NCBI GenBank assembly: GCA_003963405.1
Contig: RXIY01000004.1
Location: 1-50,992 of the forward strand
From: Hyphomicrobiales bacterium
GTDB lineage: Bacteria > Pseudomonadota > Alphaproteobacteria > Rhizobiales > Beijerinckiaceae
Direction of reading: 5' to 3'
DNA: 50,992 bases
Shown here: positions 28,889 to 37,467 of the stretch, piece by piece
Numbering within the stretch: position 1 is the first letter of the stretch
Layout: each line of letters begins with the position of its first letter
Notes under the pieces: model-generated
Database searches by the model: none
The model's input: the letters and a program-made list of their open reading frames with translations, nothing else
What the model was told of the DNA's origin: nothing
Program-made: the position numbers and the translations under genes

Positions 28889-29409
28889 GAATCCACCCAG
28901 AGCGCCTGTCGCGCGGTGAGCTCCATCTCGCACCAGGCCTGGATGGGGCCGGCCATGGAGCCGTGATAGGCCGCCCAGGCCTGTTGGCAGCGGACGTCGC
29001 GCAGCGCGATCCAGGCGCGCTGCGTCTTGCGCAGATTATCCGCGCCCTCTTTCTCCATATGGTCGAGCGCCCTGCGATAGGCGGCGTTGAGCCGCTGGTC
29101 CCACACGGCGCCCTCGCGCTCCGCGCAGCCGCTCTGCGCGCCGTTGGAGGTCCCTTCCTTCTGCGTGCAGGCCGTCACGAGAACGCCGACGCAGCTCGTC
29201 GGATCGAGGGGCGCCGACCGCGCGGCCGCCGCCAGACGTCCGGCGGGTCCCGGCGTCTCCTCCTTCTCGACGCCCGCCTTCTTTTGATTTTCCCGCACGA
29301 GCGTCAGGCAGGCGGCGACGGCGCCGACGTCTTCCTTCGAGGGCGCGTCATAGGCGCGGGCGGGCGCCGCGGCGAGCACGGCAAGGCAAAGAAATGCGGC
29401 GCGGGTCAT
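28876..29409 (-). CDS. LprI-like (DUF1311) secreted protein
   Basis: A 177-residue precursor: signal peptide about 1-19 (ending ARA), a variable Ala-rich middle, and a C-terminal DUF1311/LprI domain with 'LNAAYRRALDHMEKEGADNL', 'RKTQRAWIALRDVRC' and 'GSMAGPIQAWCEMELTARQA'. LprI-domain proteins include a lysozyme inhibitor of Mycobacterium; function here is inferred only from the fold. Conserved cysteines suggest disulfides. ATG 29409 is 12 bases after the upstream conserved hypothetical gene's stop, and its end overlaps recQ, so the three are likely co-transcribed. Confidence 0.85.
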   Translation of the reverse strand: MTRAAFLCLAVLAAAPARAYDAPSKEDVGAVAACLTLVRENQKKAGVEKEETPGPAGRLAAAARSAPLDPTSCVGVLVTACTQKEGTSNGAQSGCAEREGAVWDQRLNAAYRRALDHMEKEGADNLRKTQRAWIALRDVRCQQAWAAYHGSMAGPIQAWCEMELTARQALWVDSWSE

Positions 29410-29420
29410 GGCGTCTCCCT

Positions 29421-29717
29421 TCAGGGCAAGGCGGCCAGGAGCGCCGTCGCGATGTCCGCCCATTCCTGATCGAGCGACGCCTCTCGCGGCGGGCGCCCGG
29501 TGCGCGCGTACCAGTAGCGCGCATTCGACAGATCGCCTTCCTTGCGATGGAGATACGCGTGGACCCACATGCTGTCCTTGTCGTCGCGCACATCCACGCA
29601 TTTGTGCGCGGCGACCCAATCGCCCTTGGCGTCGAACCAGAGCGCTCGCAGCGGAGCCGAGACGGCCGGCGGGGCGCTGGCCTGAACCGAGGCGCGAAAA
29701 TCGGCGAGGGTGAGCAC
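29421..29717 (-). CDS. Conserved hypothetical protein (alphaproteobacterial)
   Basis: A 98-residue soluble protein with no signal peptide. 'ALWFDAKGDWVAAHKCVD' and 'WVHAYLHRKEGDLSNARYWY' followed by 'ARTGRP' resemble a short helical-repeat protein that I associate with rhizobial genomes, of unknown function. It starts at ATG 29717 and lies directly upstream of the LprI-like gene in the same direction. The divergent neighbour is a DUF1289 gene at 29828. Confidence 0.75.
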   Translation of the reverse strand: MLTLADFRASVQASAPPAVSAPLRALWFDAKGDWVAAHKCVDVRDDKDSMWVHAYLHRKEGDLSNARYWYARTGRPPREASLDQEWADIATALLAALP

Positions 29718-29827
29718 GCGCGGGACCTTTCCTTGATCCCGTCACTATGGCGCCTTTGCGCGCCGCGTCGAGGGCGAGGTTGACAGTCGCGCCCCCGCCC
29801 GGCCATCTGGCGTGAGAGAGGGTGCCG

Positions 29828-30022
29828 ATGGTTCAAAGTCCCTGCAACAAGATTTGCACGCTCAACGCCGAGGCTGTTTGCGTCGGGTGCGGCCGCTCGC
29901 GCGCCGAGATCGGGGCCTGGTCGCAGCTCTCCGAGGCTGAGAAGGCGCGCGTCGTCAAAAAGGCCAAGGAGCGGCTCGCGGCGCAAGCCGCCGGAAAGAA
30001 GACGCAAAAGGCCTCGGCCTGA
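29828..30022 (+). CDS. DUF1289 domain protein
   Basis: A 64-residue protein with the four-cysteine DUF1289 pattern: PCNKIC near the start and CVGCGRS around residue 18-24, then 'EIGAWSQLSEAEKARV'. Such small proteins are thought to bind a metal or Fe-S cluster. The Lys/Ala-rich tail is variable. ATG 29828 follows GAGAGAGGGT; a GTG two codons upstream is possible. It converges on the FmdB-type gene with only two bases between stops. Confidence 0.9.
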   Translation: MVQSPCNKICTLNAEAVCVGCGRSRAEIGAWSQLSEAEKARVVKKAKERLAAQAAGKKTQKASA

Positions 30023-30024
30023 GC

Positions 30025-30255
30025 CTATCGTTTTGCGCGTTCCGCCTTGCTGAAATTGGAGAGATCGCCCTCGGCCGCCGCGCGCCGGCGCCAGGAGCGG
30101 GCGATGGCGGGATATTTGATCTCCTTGCAGATGCGCGAGACCTGCCGGGTGAGGTCGCGCGACCCGCAGGCGGGGCATTCCGGCGTGTCGGCCGCGCGCA
30201 CCAGAAGCTCGAATTCGGCCTCGCAGGCGTCGCAGGCATAGGCGTAGAGGGGCAT
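30025..30255 (-). CDS. FmdB-type zinc-ribbon protein
   Basis: A 76-residue protein with an N-terminal FmdB/CxxC regulatory-type zinc ribbon: 'MPLYAYACDACEAEFELLV' then 'CPACGSRDL', giving two CxxC knuckles. The C-terminal half is basic and helical. These proteins are annotated as putative regulators but have no established role. ATG 30255 gives the family N-terminus MPLYAY; the in-frame extension to 30318 is unsupported. Confidence 0.88.
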   Translation of the reverse strand: MPLYAYACDACEAEFELLVRAADTPECPACGSRDLTRQVSRICKEIKYPAIARSWRRRAAAEGDLSNFSKAERAKR

Positions 30256-30307
30256 GGGCGTCCTCGTGCGATCGATGGTCGCGCAGAGGGAAGCAAGGTT
30301 CGTTCCT

Positions 30308-30339
30308 TGCGCCACCATGTCAGTGCGCCACCATGTCAG
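30308..30339. repeat. 16-bp perfect tandem duplication
   Basis: TGCGCCACCATGTCAG occurs twice head to tail (30308-30323 and 30324-30339), between the FmdB-type gene and the broken lipoprotein gene. It may be a replication-slippage product. Confidence 0.85.
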
Positions 30340-30425
30340 ATGGCTGACGCTTTCTCGAAGCTCCCCGCGTCGAGGGCGTCCAGCGGGGAAATCAATTGGC
30401 AGGCGGTCCAGGTCTCGCGCGTCAT
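30336..30425 (-). CDS. Possible 29-residue ORF or gene remnant
   Basis: ATG 30425 is preceded by AGAAGAGGT and opens 29 codons (MTRETWTACQLISPL...) ending inside the tandem duplication. It starts 13 bases after the stop of the disrupted lipoprotein gene. There is no homology I recognise, and it may be a remnant. Confidence 0.2.
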   Translation of the reverse strand: MTRETWTACQLISPLDALDAGSFEKASAI

Positions 30426-30438
30426 GGCGACCTCTTCT

Positions 30439-30913
30439 CTACAAACATGTATGGACCCCTGACTTAACTGCCCAATCTTGGCCGAGTTCTTCCCTGGCGT
30501 CGATCGCGGCGTCAAAACCCGGATCGCCGGGATTGAACATCACCAATGTCAATGACTTGTCATGGCTGCCAGCACGACCGTCGGCCCCGGCGTGTAGCTG
30601 GTTCGAGATTGATAAGCGCCGAAACCACCACCGTAAGAGGCGGTTCCGTAGGTGTTGTACTGTCCGGGCAGTTGCGTAACACTCACGTTGTTCTGCGCCA
30701 TCCCGCCCGTGATGACGTAGCGATCATAACCAGCACGGATTGTCTCGATTGCAGCGCTCTTGGCGGCCACTCTCGCGGCTCCCATCCGTCCACATGCGGG
30801 GGAGCGGCTCCAGCATCAATCAGCAATGTGTTTTTCGATGTGCGCGTTACTTGTGCGCCAGCGCAGGCGGCCAGCGATACACTGAGGCCCCAAATCCCTA
30901 TTCTAGTCAGCAT
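30439..30913 (-). pseudogene. Small lipoprotein gene with two frameshifts
   Basis: Three consecutive frames on the minus strand join into one small lipoprotein. Frame 1 from ATG 30913 has a lipobox-type signal (MLTRIGIWGLSVSLAACAG) and 'TSKNTLLIDAGAAP'. The reading then shifts at a C5 run (G5 at 30798-30802 on the plus strand). Frame 2 continues 'MGAARVAAKSAAIETIRAGY' and 'QLPGQYNTYGTASYGGGFGA'. A second shift near 30583-30590 leads to 'GSHDKSLTLVMFNPGDPGF' and the terminal 'VKSGVHTCL' with TAG at 30439-30441. The joined protein matches a type of small alphaproteobacterial lipoprotein of unknown function I recall. Either the gene is decaying or there are indel errors in the sequence. Confidence 0.8.
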
Positions 30914-31136
30914 AAGTGGTTCCGCTAAAGGCGATAAACTGTCAAGATTCAGGTGCAAAGAACCAGATCAATCAAGAGGCCTGCCTCCAGGCCAATCAGA
31001 TTCCGAAACACTGTAGCTAAAGCGCCACAGTGACTGGGCCATCATCTGAGACGATTAATCGACGGCGCGGCAACGAGGATTTGGGCAAAGGAGCGCGGGT
31101 CGGTTGTCCCCTTTGCGACATCTCCCCGGTCCGTCA

Positions 31137-31159
31137 TGGCCGGGCTCGTCCCGGCCATC
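31137..31159. repeat. Dispersed palindrome of Rhizobiales type
   Basis: ATGGCCGGG-CTCGT-CCCGGCCAT is a perfect 9-bp hairpin inside the longer string GTCATGGCCGGGCTCGTCCC, which I recall as an abundant intergenic repeat in Rhizobiales. The surrounding gap 30914-31254 shows no other supportable gene. Confidence 0.7.
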
Positions 31160-31254
31160 CACGCCGAGGCGTCTCGGGGAGATTGCGGAATCCTCGCCCG
31201 GCCATTCCCACCGTGGAGAGAGGGCAGTGGCTTGCCTCTGAGTGGCGGCCGCCC

Positions 31255-32757
31255 TCAATCCTCCGACAGCCTTGTCTTCCCCGGCCCGTGTGGCTCGACG
31301 AGCGCGCCGAAGTCGTGGGGCTCCTTGCGGGCGCGGCGCAGCGCCGCCTCGAGGAAGAGCGTCATGGCGTCGATGTCCTCCTCATGGGTGCGGTGATTGA
31401 TGATCGCCGCGCGGATCGCCGGGACGCCGTCGAGAATGGTGAGCGACGGGGCGGCCTCGCCGCGCTCGTGCAGCTCCATCACGATCTCGCGGGCGAGCGA
31501 GCCGTCGTCGTCCCCTCTCACGCCGAAACAGACGATGTTGAGCGCGACCGGCGCGCGCATCACGAAATTTTCCGACGTCTCGATCCAGTTCTCGAGCCGC
31601 TTCGCCATGCGGCAGCATTGCTCCATGCAGGCGGCGAGCTTCTTCGTCCCGAAGGTCTCGATCGTCATCCAGGTCTTGAGCGCCCGAAAACCACGCGAGA
31701 GGTCGGCGCCGAGGTCGCAGGGCCAGGTGTCGCCGACGGCGAGCCCACGCGGGGCGCGCGACAGATAGGCGGCGTCGGCGGCGAAGGCGCGCTTGTGGGC
31801 CTTAGGGTCGCGGACGAGGAAAAAGCCCGCGTCATAGGGCACATGCAGCCATTTGTGGAAGTCGAAGGCGATGCTGTCGGCCCGCTCCAGCCCCTTGACG
31901 AGCGGCTTGAGCTTCGGCGATAGGGCGGCCAGCGCCCCGAAGGCGCCGTCGACATGGAACCACATGTCTTCGGTGTGGGCCACGTCGGCGAGGCGGTCGA
32001 GCGGATCGACCGCGCCCGCATCCACCGTCCCCGCCGTGCCGACGACGAGGAACGGCCGGAAGCCCGCCGCGCGATCTGCGGCGATGGCGTGGCGCAGCGC
32101 GCTCACCTTCATGCGGCGGTTGTCGTCCGACGGAATGAGCCGCAAATGCCGCGCGCCGAGGCCCGCGAGCTCCATGGCCTGCCGCACGCAATTATGCGCC
32201 TCACGGGAGGCGTAGGCGATGAGCTGGCCGCTCTGGGCGCAGAGCCCGTTGAGCCGCACGTCGCGGTCGCCATAGGCCTGGTCGCGGGCGACGAGCAGCG
32301 ACAGGAAATTGGCCATGGAGGCGCCGGTGACGAAAATGCCGGAGGCGTCCCTGGGGAAGCCGAAGGCCTCGGCCATCCATCGGGCGATCTGGCGCTCGAC
32401 GTCGATGGCGATGTGATTGCGCCCGCCGCAGTTCGAGTTCATGCCGGCGGCGAGCATTTCGGCGATCATGCCGACGGGCGTGCCCGCCCCCTGCACCCAG
32501 CCCATGAACATGGGATGAATGTTGCCGGTGGCGAAGGGCTTGATGTAGCGGTCGAAATCCTCGAGCACGGCGGGAAAGGCGCGACCCTCGGCCGGGAGTT
32601 CGCGGTTGAAGCGCGCCTTCGCCTCCTCGGTCGGCGCCGTCCAGACCGGGCGGCTGCGCAGGCCGCGCAGATAATCGATCATGGAATCGAGCGCGCGATG
32701 GCTCTCGGCGCGAAACGCCTCCCAGTCTTCGGGGTCGAGATCGACCGGTTCGGTCAT
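31255..32757 (-). CDS. PLP-dependent group II amino-acid decarboxylase (AADC-like)
   Basis: A 500-residue fold-type I decarboxylase. The PLP lysine is K302 in 'FDFHKWLHVPYD', the ring-nitrogen aspartate is D270 in 'WFHVDGAFG', and H188 in 'REAHNC' is the ring-stacking histidine. 'GNIHPMFMGWVQGAGTPVGM' and 'TGASMANFLSLLVARD' match aromatic-L-amino-acid and tyrosine decarboxylases. The reaction would produce an amine and CO2; the preferred substrate (Trp, Tyr, Phe or Dopa) is not clear. It is followed on the same strand, upstream, by a FAH-family hydrolase 124 bases away. No transporter is adjacent. Confidence 0.9.
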   Translation of the reverse strand: MTEPVDLDPEDWEAFRAESHRALDSMIDYLRGLRSRPVWTAPTEEAKARFNRELPAEGRAFPAVLEDFDRYIKPFATGNIHPMFMGWVQGAGTPVGMIAEMLAAGMNSNCGGRNHIAIDVERQIARWMAEAFGFPRDASGIFVTGASMANFLSLLVARDQAYGDRDVRLNGLCAQSGQLIAYASREAHNCVRQAMELAGLGARHLRLIPSDDNRRMKVSALRHAIAADRAAGFRPFLVVGTAGTVDAGAVDPLDRLADVAHTEDMWFHVDGAFGALAALSPKLKPLVKGLERADSIAFDFHKWLHVPYDAGFFLVRDPKAHKRAFAADAAYLSRAPRGLAVGDTWPCDLGADLSRGFRALKTWMTIETFGTKKLAACMEQCCRMAKRLENWIETSENFVMRAPVALNIVCFGVRGDDDGSLAREIVMELHERGEAAPSLTILDGVPAIRAAIINHRTHEEDIDAMTLFLEAALRRARKEPHDFGALVEPHGPGKTRLSED

Positions 32758-32881
32758 GTCGCGGCGCTCGCGCGCCGGGGCGGCGGCGCAAAGGCGGTGA
32801 TGTGGGGCATGCGCCGCGCGTCTCCCGGCGGGTTCAACGGGACTGCCAATAGCCGCCTTTGCCCTCGGCGCGCAACCTCGG

Positions 32882-33580
32882 TCAACGCGCCAGCGTGACG
32901 CGGACGGCGCCGACGCCCTCGATCTCCCCCTCGGCCGCGTCGCCGGGCGCGAGCGCGCCGACGCCCGGCGGCGTGCCGGTGAAGATGAGATCGCCCGCCG
33001 CGAGCGCGACCTCGCGGGACAGCGCGGCGATGATGTGCGGCACGCTCAAGATCATGTCCGAGAGATCGCCCTGCTGGCGGGGCGCGCCGTTCACCGAGAG
33101 CGCGATGCGCCCGCGTGTCGGATGGCCGATCGCCGAGGCCGGCCGGATCGCGCCGATGGGGGCGGAATTGTCGAAGCCCTTGGACATGTCCCAGGGCCGG
33201 CCGGCGTTGCGCGCCGCGCTTTGCAGGTCGCGGCGCGTGAGGTCGATCCCGGCGGCGTAGCCATAGACGCAATCGAGCGCGCGCTCGGCGGGGATGTCGG
33301 CGCCGCCCGCGCACAGGGCCGCCACCAGCTCGATCTCGTGGTGGAGATTGCGCGTCAGGCTGGGGAAGGGGATCGTCGCGCCGTCCGCCACGACGGCGTC
33401 GGCGGGCTTGGAGAAGAAGAAGGGCGGTTCGGCCCCCGGCTCCTTGCCCATCTCGCGCGCGTGCTCGGCATAGTTCAGCGCCACGCAGAAGATGCGGCGC
33501 ACCGGAAAGAGACGGGCGTCCCCGGCGACGGCCACGGCGGCGCGGGGCGGGGGCGGGAAGACGAATTCGGGCGGCTGCAT
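32882..33580 (-). CDS. Fumarylacetoacetate hydrolase (FAH) family protein
   Basis: A 232-residue single-domain FAH enzyme. 'IFCVALNYAEHAREMGKEP', 'PPFFFSKPADAVVADGATI', metal-binding acids in 'NLHHEIELVAAL' and 'GIDLTRRDLQ', and 'FDNSAPIGAI' are all present. The size and motifs suit fumarylpyruvate hydrolase or acylpyruvase/oxaloacetate-decarboxylase relatives, acting on beta-diketo acids in aromatic catabolism. The specific substrate is not readable. It may be co-transcribed with the decarboxylase downstream. Confidence 0.9.
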   Translation of the reverse strand: MQPPEFVFPPPPRAAVAVAGDARLFPVRRIFCVALNYAEHAREMGKEPGAEPPFFFSKPADAVVADGATIPFPSLTRNLHHEIELVAALCAGGADIPAERALDCVYGYAAGIDLTRRDLQSAARNAGRPWDMSKGFDNSAPIGAIRPASAIGHPTRGRIALSVNGAPRQQGDLSDMILSVPHIIAALSREVALAAGDLIFTGTPPGVGALAPGDAAEGEIEGVGAVRVTLAR

Positions 33581-33653
33581 GGGGTCTGACCCTCCTCTCG
33601 GGGCGCGCGCCGGCGCCCTGGTCGCGTCGGCTCAGCTTCTAGAGCCTTTTCCG

Positions 33654-33740
33654 ATCCGATGGAATCGGATGGATGCGTCAGCTTATTGTTCGGTCGCTTT
33701 CTACCGCCGAACCGGTTCCCGCTTCGGCGGACAGCGCGCG
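33654..33740. repeat. Intergenic repeat, left copy, with two palindromes
   Basis: The first palindrome is ATCCGAT-GGA-ATCGGAT (33654-33670). The second has arms CCGCCGAA and TTCGGCGG (33704-33711, 33723-33730). The segment 33692-33740 (GGTCGCTTTCTACCGCCGAA...) recurs in inverted orientation at 34201-34251 with only a few differences, on the other side of the gene at 33845. Confidence 0.8.
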
Positions 33741-33844
33741 AAGGCCGTGAGGGCGCGGGCGCAAAACTCCTTTGCTGCGTTGCAGAATTACATCCGGCCC
33801 GTTCTGTGCTCTATATGCGGCTCAGTGATTTGCGAAGGTTATGA

Positions 33845-34198
33845 ATGACTTTTTTCACTTTTGAATATTCCGTTCCCGGCGAGGCGCCGGTTCTTTCCGA
33901 GCGCATCGACGTGCCCTTCGCCTCGGCGCTCTGGTGTCATGTCGAAGCGCTGGCGCTGCGCTTCGGCGCCCGTCCCGGCGCCTTCATCCACGTGCGTGAC
34001 GACAAGGGGCGCGCGGTCATCCGCGCGGGCGTCGCGACGGCGCTCGCCTCGATTGCGCAATGCCGCTGCGGCGATTGCGGCCTGAAGGCCGCGGCGGCGC
34101 GCGGCGCGCAGGCCCTCGACGGACCGCCGCCGCTTTCTCCGTGCCGGGGCGCCGGCGCCTGCACATGCAAGAGCATTCCGCCTGGGGAGGGCGCTTAG
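33845..34198 (+). CDS. Small cysteine-rich hypothetical protein
   Basis: A 117-residue cytoplasmic protein. The N-terminal two thirds ('WCHVEALALRFGARPGAFIH', 'VRDDKGRAVIRAGVATALAS') look like a compact alpha/beta domain; the C-terminal third has clustered cysteines, CRCGDC, then CRGAG and CTC, suggesting a metal site. I believe related proteins occur in other Hyphomicrobiales but know no function. ATG 33845 is used; an overlapping out-of-frame ATG at 33841 leads nowhere. The gene is bracketed by inverted copies of a ~50-bp repeat. Confidence 0.65.
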   Translation: MTFFTFEYSVPGEAPVLSERIDVPFASALWCHVEALALRFGARPGAFIHVRDDKGRAVIRAGVATALASIAQCRCGDCGLKAAAARGAQALDGPPPLSPCRGAGACTCKSIPPGEGA

Positions 34199-34200
34199 AG

Positions 34201-34251
34201 CGCTCGCTGTCCGCCGAAGCGGGTACCGGTTCAGCGGTGGAAAGCGAGACC
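34201..34251. repeat. Intergenic repeat, right copy, inverted
   Basis: Its reverse complement reads GGTCTCGCTTTCCACCGCTG then AACCGGTACCCGCTTCGGCG and GACAGCGAGCG, matching 33692-33740 closely. It starts two bases after the stop of the cysteine-rich gene and ends nine bases before the hslO stop. Confidence 0.8.
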
Positions 34252-34259
34252 TTCAGGCG

Positions 34260-35231
34260 TCAGTCGAGCTCTGTGGGATCGAAGCTGCGGAAGGTCGCGC
34301 AGAATTCGCAGGTGACGCCGATGCGGCCGTCGTCGCCGACCATGTCGGCCCGCTCCTCGTCGGTGAAGCTCTTCAGGAGACGCTCGATGCGCTCAGTGGA
34401 GCAGCGGCAGAACTCCTCCACCGGCCGCTCCGTGAAGACCTTGACGCCGCGCTCGTGAAAGAGGCGGAACAGCAGCCGCTCGCCCGAGAGCGAGGGGTCC
34501 ACCAGCTCATGGTCTTCGAGGGTGGCGGCGAGCGCCTGACCCTCGAGCCAGGCGTCGTCTTCCTCATCGGCCTGCCCGTCGCTCTCCGGCGCATTGCTTT
34601 CGGGCGCATCCCCTGCCGGCAGGTCCGGGCGGCGGGCGCCGGCGGCCGGCAGATATTGCAGCAGGAGCCCGCCGGCGCGCCAGCTCCGGCCCTGCGGCGT
34701 CACGACCTCGCCCACGGCCAGGCGCACGAAAGAGGGGATCTGCTCAGACTGGCGGAAATACATATGCGCCGCCTCCGCGAGGCTCTCGCCTTCGAGCGGG
34801 ACCACGCCCTGATAGCGGGCGGCGTCCTCCTCGCGCTCGATCGTGAGCGCCAGATGGCCCCGCCCGAGCAGCGCCGCGGGCGCGGGATCCTGGACCTCGG
34901 CGAGGCGCGCGGCGTCGAAGCGGGCGAAGCCGCGCAGCTTCCCCGGCGCGTCATAGTCGACGACGAGCATGTCGACCGGGCCGTCGCTGCGGGTCTGGAG
35001 CTGGAAGCGGCCATGCGACTCCAGGATCGAGCCGAGCAGCGCCGCGAGCGCCAGCGCCTCGCCCAGCAGCCGCGCGACTTGCGGGGGATAGTCGTAATGG
35101 GAGAGGATGGCGTCCGCCGTCGGGCCGAGCCGCACGAGGCGACCGCGCAGATCCAGCGCCTCGACGGCGAAGGGCGTGACGCGGTCGTCCCGCGCCTCCT
35201 TGGACACCAGCCGGCTCGGCGTCTCCTGCAT
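34260..35231 (-). CDS. hslO: Hsp33 redox-regulated chaperone
   Basis: A 323-residue holdase activated by oxidation. The C-terminal zinc switch is intact: CRCS and CEFC, i.e. CxC and CxxC, spaced as in Hsp33. The N-terminal domain includes 'ILSHYDYPPQVARLLGEALA' and 'LQTRSDGPVDMLVVDY'. An acidic insertion (APESDGQADEEDD, about residues 210-225) lengthens the linker. ATG 35231 overlaps the argF stop by one base (TGATG), so it is translationally coupled to the arginine genes, an arrangement found in other alphaproteobacteria. Confidence 0.95.
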   Translation of the reverse strand: MQETPSRLVSKEARDDRVTPFAVEALDLRGRLVRLGPTADAILSHYDYPPQVARLLGEALALAALLGSILESHGRFQLQTRSDGPVDMLVVDYDAPGKLRGFARFDAARLAEVQDPAPAALLGRGHLALTIEREEDAARYQGVVPLEGESLAEAAHMYFRQSEQIPSFVRLAVGEVVTPQGRSWRAGGLLLQYLPAAGARRPDLPAGDAPESNAPESDGQADEEDDAWLEGQALAATLEDHELVDPSLSGERLLFRLFHERGVKVFTERPVEEFCRCSTERIERLLKSFTDEERADMVGDDGRIGVTCEFCATFRSFDPTELD

Positions 35232-36232
35232 CAGGCGAGACCCGGCGCGAGACACCAGGCGAGCACGCCCTTTTGCGCGTGCAGGCGGTTTTCGGCTTCG
35301 TCGAAGACGACGGATTGCGGGCCGTCCATCACCTCGTCGGTGACTTCCTCGCCGCGATGGGCGGGCAGGCAATGCATGAAGACAGCGTCCTTGGCGGCGG
35401 CGCGCATGAGTTTGGCGTTCACCTGATATGGCGCGAGAACGCGGCGGCGGAAGTCCTCGTCGGCGTCGCCCATGGAGACCCAGCAGTCGGTGACGACCGC
35501 CTGCGCGCCGTCGACGGCGTCGCGCGGGTCGCGCATCACAGTGAGCGCCGCGCCTTCGGCCTTCGCCCAGTCGATGAGGCTCTGCGGCGGCGCGAGTTCG
35601 GCGGGCGTCGCCACATTGATGGAAAAGCCGAAGCGCGCCGCGGCGTGCACCCAGCTCGCCAGCACATTGTTGGAGTCGCCGACCCAGGCCACGCTGCGCC
35701 CCTCGATCGGCCCGAGCCGCTCCTCGAAGGTCAGGAGGTCCGCCATGATCTGGCAGGGATGCGAGCGCTTGGTCAGGCCGTTGATGACGGGAATGGCGGC
35801 GAAGCGCGCGAGCTCCTCGAGATCGTCGTGCGAGAGAATGCGGATCATGACCGCATCGGCGAAACGCGACAGCACCCGCGCCGTGTCGGCGATGCTCTCG
35901 CCGCGGCCGAGCTGCATCTCGCCGCCCGTCAGCATGATCGACTCGCCGCCGAGGTCGCGCATGGCGATGTCGAAGGAGACGCGGGTCCGCGTCGAGGGCT
36001 TGTCGAAGATCATCGCCAGATATTTGCCGGCGAGCGGGCGCTCGGCGGGCGGCGCGCCCTTGACGCGCTTCGCCTTCAGCGAACGGGCGAGATCGAGGAT
36101 GCTGCGCAGCTCCTCCCGGGTGAAATCGCAGATGTCGAGAAAATGGCGCGGCCGCGTCCCGCTCGGCGCGGTGTCCGTTTGTGCGTTCTTCGCCGGCGCC
36201 TTTTTGGCGGGCGCGTTCATATGCGCGGTCAT
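35231..36232 (-). CDS. argF: Ornithine carbamoyltransferase
   Basis: A 333-residue enzyme making citrulline from ornithine and carbamoyl phosphate. Carbamoyl-phosphate binding '[12 protein letters not shown]', '[14 protein letters not shown]', ornithine-binding 'WVSMGD' and the catalytic-cysteine loop '[12 protein letters not shown]' are all intact. The N-terminus has an extra Ala/Lys-rich tail of about 25 residues before '[10 protein letters not shown]', so translation could also start at the internal ATG 36220. The start overlaps the argD stop by one base (TGATG). Confidence 0.97.
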   Translation of the reverse strand: MTAHMNAPAKKAPAKNAQTDTAPSGTRPRHFLDICDFTREELRSILDLARSLKAKRVKGAPPAERPLAGKYLAMIFDKPSTRTRVSFDIAMRDLGGESIMLTGGEMQLGRGESIADTARVLSRFADAVMIRILSHDDLEELARFAAIPVINGLTKRSHPCQIMADLLTFEERLGPIEGRSVAWVGDSNNVLASWVHAAARFGFSINVATPAELAPPQSLIDWAKAEGAALTVMRDPRDAVDGAQAVVTDCWVSMGDADEDFRRRVLAPYQVNAKLMRAAAKDAVFMHCLPAHRGEEVTDEVMDGPQSVVFDEAENRLHAQKGVLAWCLAPGLA

Positions 36233-37428
36233 CAGGCCGCTCCCAGCTGCTTGGCCGGCGCCGAAAGGCGCGCGCAGGCGCGGTCGAGGCGCGCCGCCGC
36301 CTCGAGGATGTCGTTCTCGTCGATGATCAGCGGCGGCAGGAGCCGCACGACATTGTCGCCTGCAAGCACGGTGAGAAGCCCTTCCGCGCGGGCGGCGGCG
36401 GCGAAATCCCCATTGGGGCCGCGCGTCTTGAGGCCGAACATCAGCCCCTCGCCGCGCACGGTCTCGATGATGTCGGGGTGGCGGTCGTGGAGTTCGGCGA
36501 GGCGCTGGCGCAGCAGCCCGCCGAGGCGCGCGACGCGCTCAAGGAATCCCTCGGCCAGCACCACGTCGAGCACGGCGCCGCCGACGGCCGCCGCCAGCGG
36601 ATTGCCGCCGAAGGTCGAGCCATGGGAGCCGAGCGTCATGCCCTTGGCGGCGTCGCGCGTGGCGAGACAGGCGCCGAGCGGGAAGCCGCCGCCGAGCCCC
36701 TTGGCGAGCGCAACGACATCCGGCGTCACGCCCGCATGTTCGCAGGCGAGGAATTTGCCGGTGCGGCCGACGCCGCACTGGACCTCGTCGAGAACCAGAA
36801 GCAGGCCGCGCGCATCGCACAGCCTGCGCAGGCCGCGCAGGAATTCGGCGGGGAAGACGCGCAGCCCGCCCTCGCCCTGGATGGGTTCGAGCAGCACGCC
36901 GGCGGTCTCTTCCGTAATCGCGGCCTCGACCGCGTCGAGATCGGCAAAGGGAAGCTGGTCGAAGCCCTCGACCGGCGGGCCGAAGCCTTCGAGATATTTC
37001 GGATTGCCGCCGGCGGCGATGGTTGCGAGCGTGCGGCCGTGAAAGGCGCCCTCGAAGGTAATGAGCCGGTAGCGTTCCGGCGCACCATTGGCGGCGTGAA
37101 ATTTGCGCGCCGTCTTGATCGCGCATTCGACGGCCTCGGCGCCGGAATTGGCGAAGAAGACCACATCCGCGAAGGTCGCCGCGACGAGGCGCTCGGCGAG
37201 GCGCTCGGCCTGCGGAATGCGAAAGAGATTGGAGACGTGCCAGGGCTTTTCGGCCGCGGCCTTCAGCGTCGCGACGAGATGCGGATGCTCGTGCCCAAGC
37301 GAGAGCACCGCGACGCCGGAGGCGAAATCCAGGTAACGGTCGCCATTCTCGGCGAAAAGCCAGGCGCCTTCGCCCCGCGTGAAGGCGATGTCGGCCCGCG
37401 CATAGGTCGGATAGAGCGCAGAAGTCAA
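36232..37428 (-). CDS. argD: Acetylornithine aminotransferase
   Basis: A 398-residue class III PLP aminotransferase of arginine (and lysine) synthesis. '[20 protein letters not shown]' is the family N-terminus, '[18 protein letters not shown]' contains the PLP-binding Asp, and the Schiff-base lysine is in '[15 protein letters not shown]'. No ATG is available; TTG 37428 gives the expected start ([11 protein letters not shown]) with GGGAG seven bases upstream. In-frame TTGs at 37434 and 37479 are alternatives, but the latter runs into a terminator-like hairpin. It is first of an argD-argF-hslO unit. Confidence 0.93.
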   Translation of the reverse strand: MTSALYPTYARADIAFTRGEGAWLFAENGDRYLDFASGVAVLSLGHEHPHLVATLKAAAEKPWHVSNLFRIPQAERLAERLVAATFADVVFFANSGAEAVECAIKTARKFHAANGAPERYRLITFEGAFHGRTLATIAAGGNPKYLEGFGPPVEGFDQLPFADLDAVEAAITEETAGVLLEPIQGEGGLRVFPAEFLRGLRRLCDARGLLLVLDEVQCGVGRTGKFLACEHAGVTPDVVALAKGLGGGFPLGACLATRDAAKGMTLGSHGSTFGGNPLAAAVGGAVLDVVLAEGFLERVARLGGLLRQRLAELHDRHPDIIETVRGEGLMFGLKTRGPNGDFAAAARAEGLLTVLAGDNVVRLLPPLIIDENDILEAAARLDRACARLSAPAKQLGAA

Positions 37429-37467
37429 AACCAAGCTCCAAGCCCACGGGAGCGGCCCGCGGCCGGA

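Noticed and set aside
30546-31016. 156-codon plus-strand frame over the lipoprotein region
   Set aside because: The minus strand carries recognisable lipoprotein segments; the plus-strand frame has no motif.
33492-33848. 118-codon plus-strand frame running through the left repeat
   Set aside because: It is formed by antisense of the FAH gene and repeat sequence; no start signal or homology.
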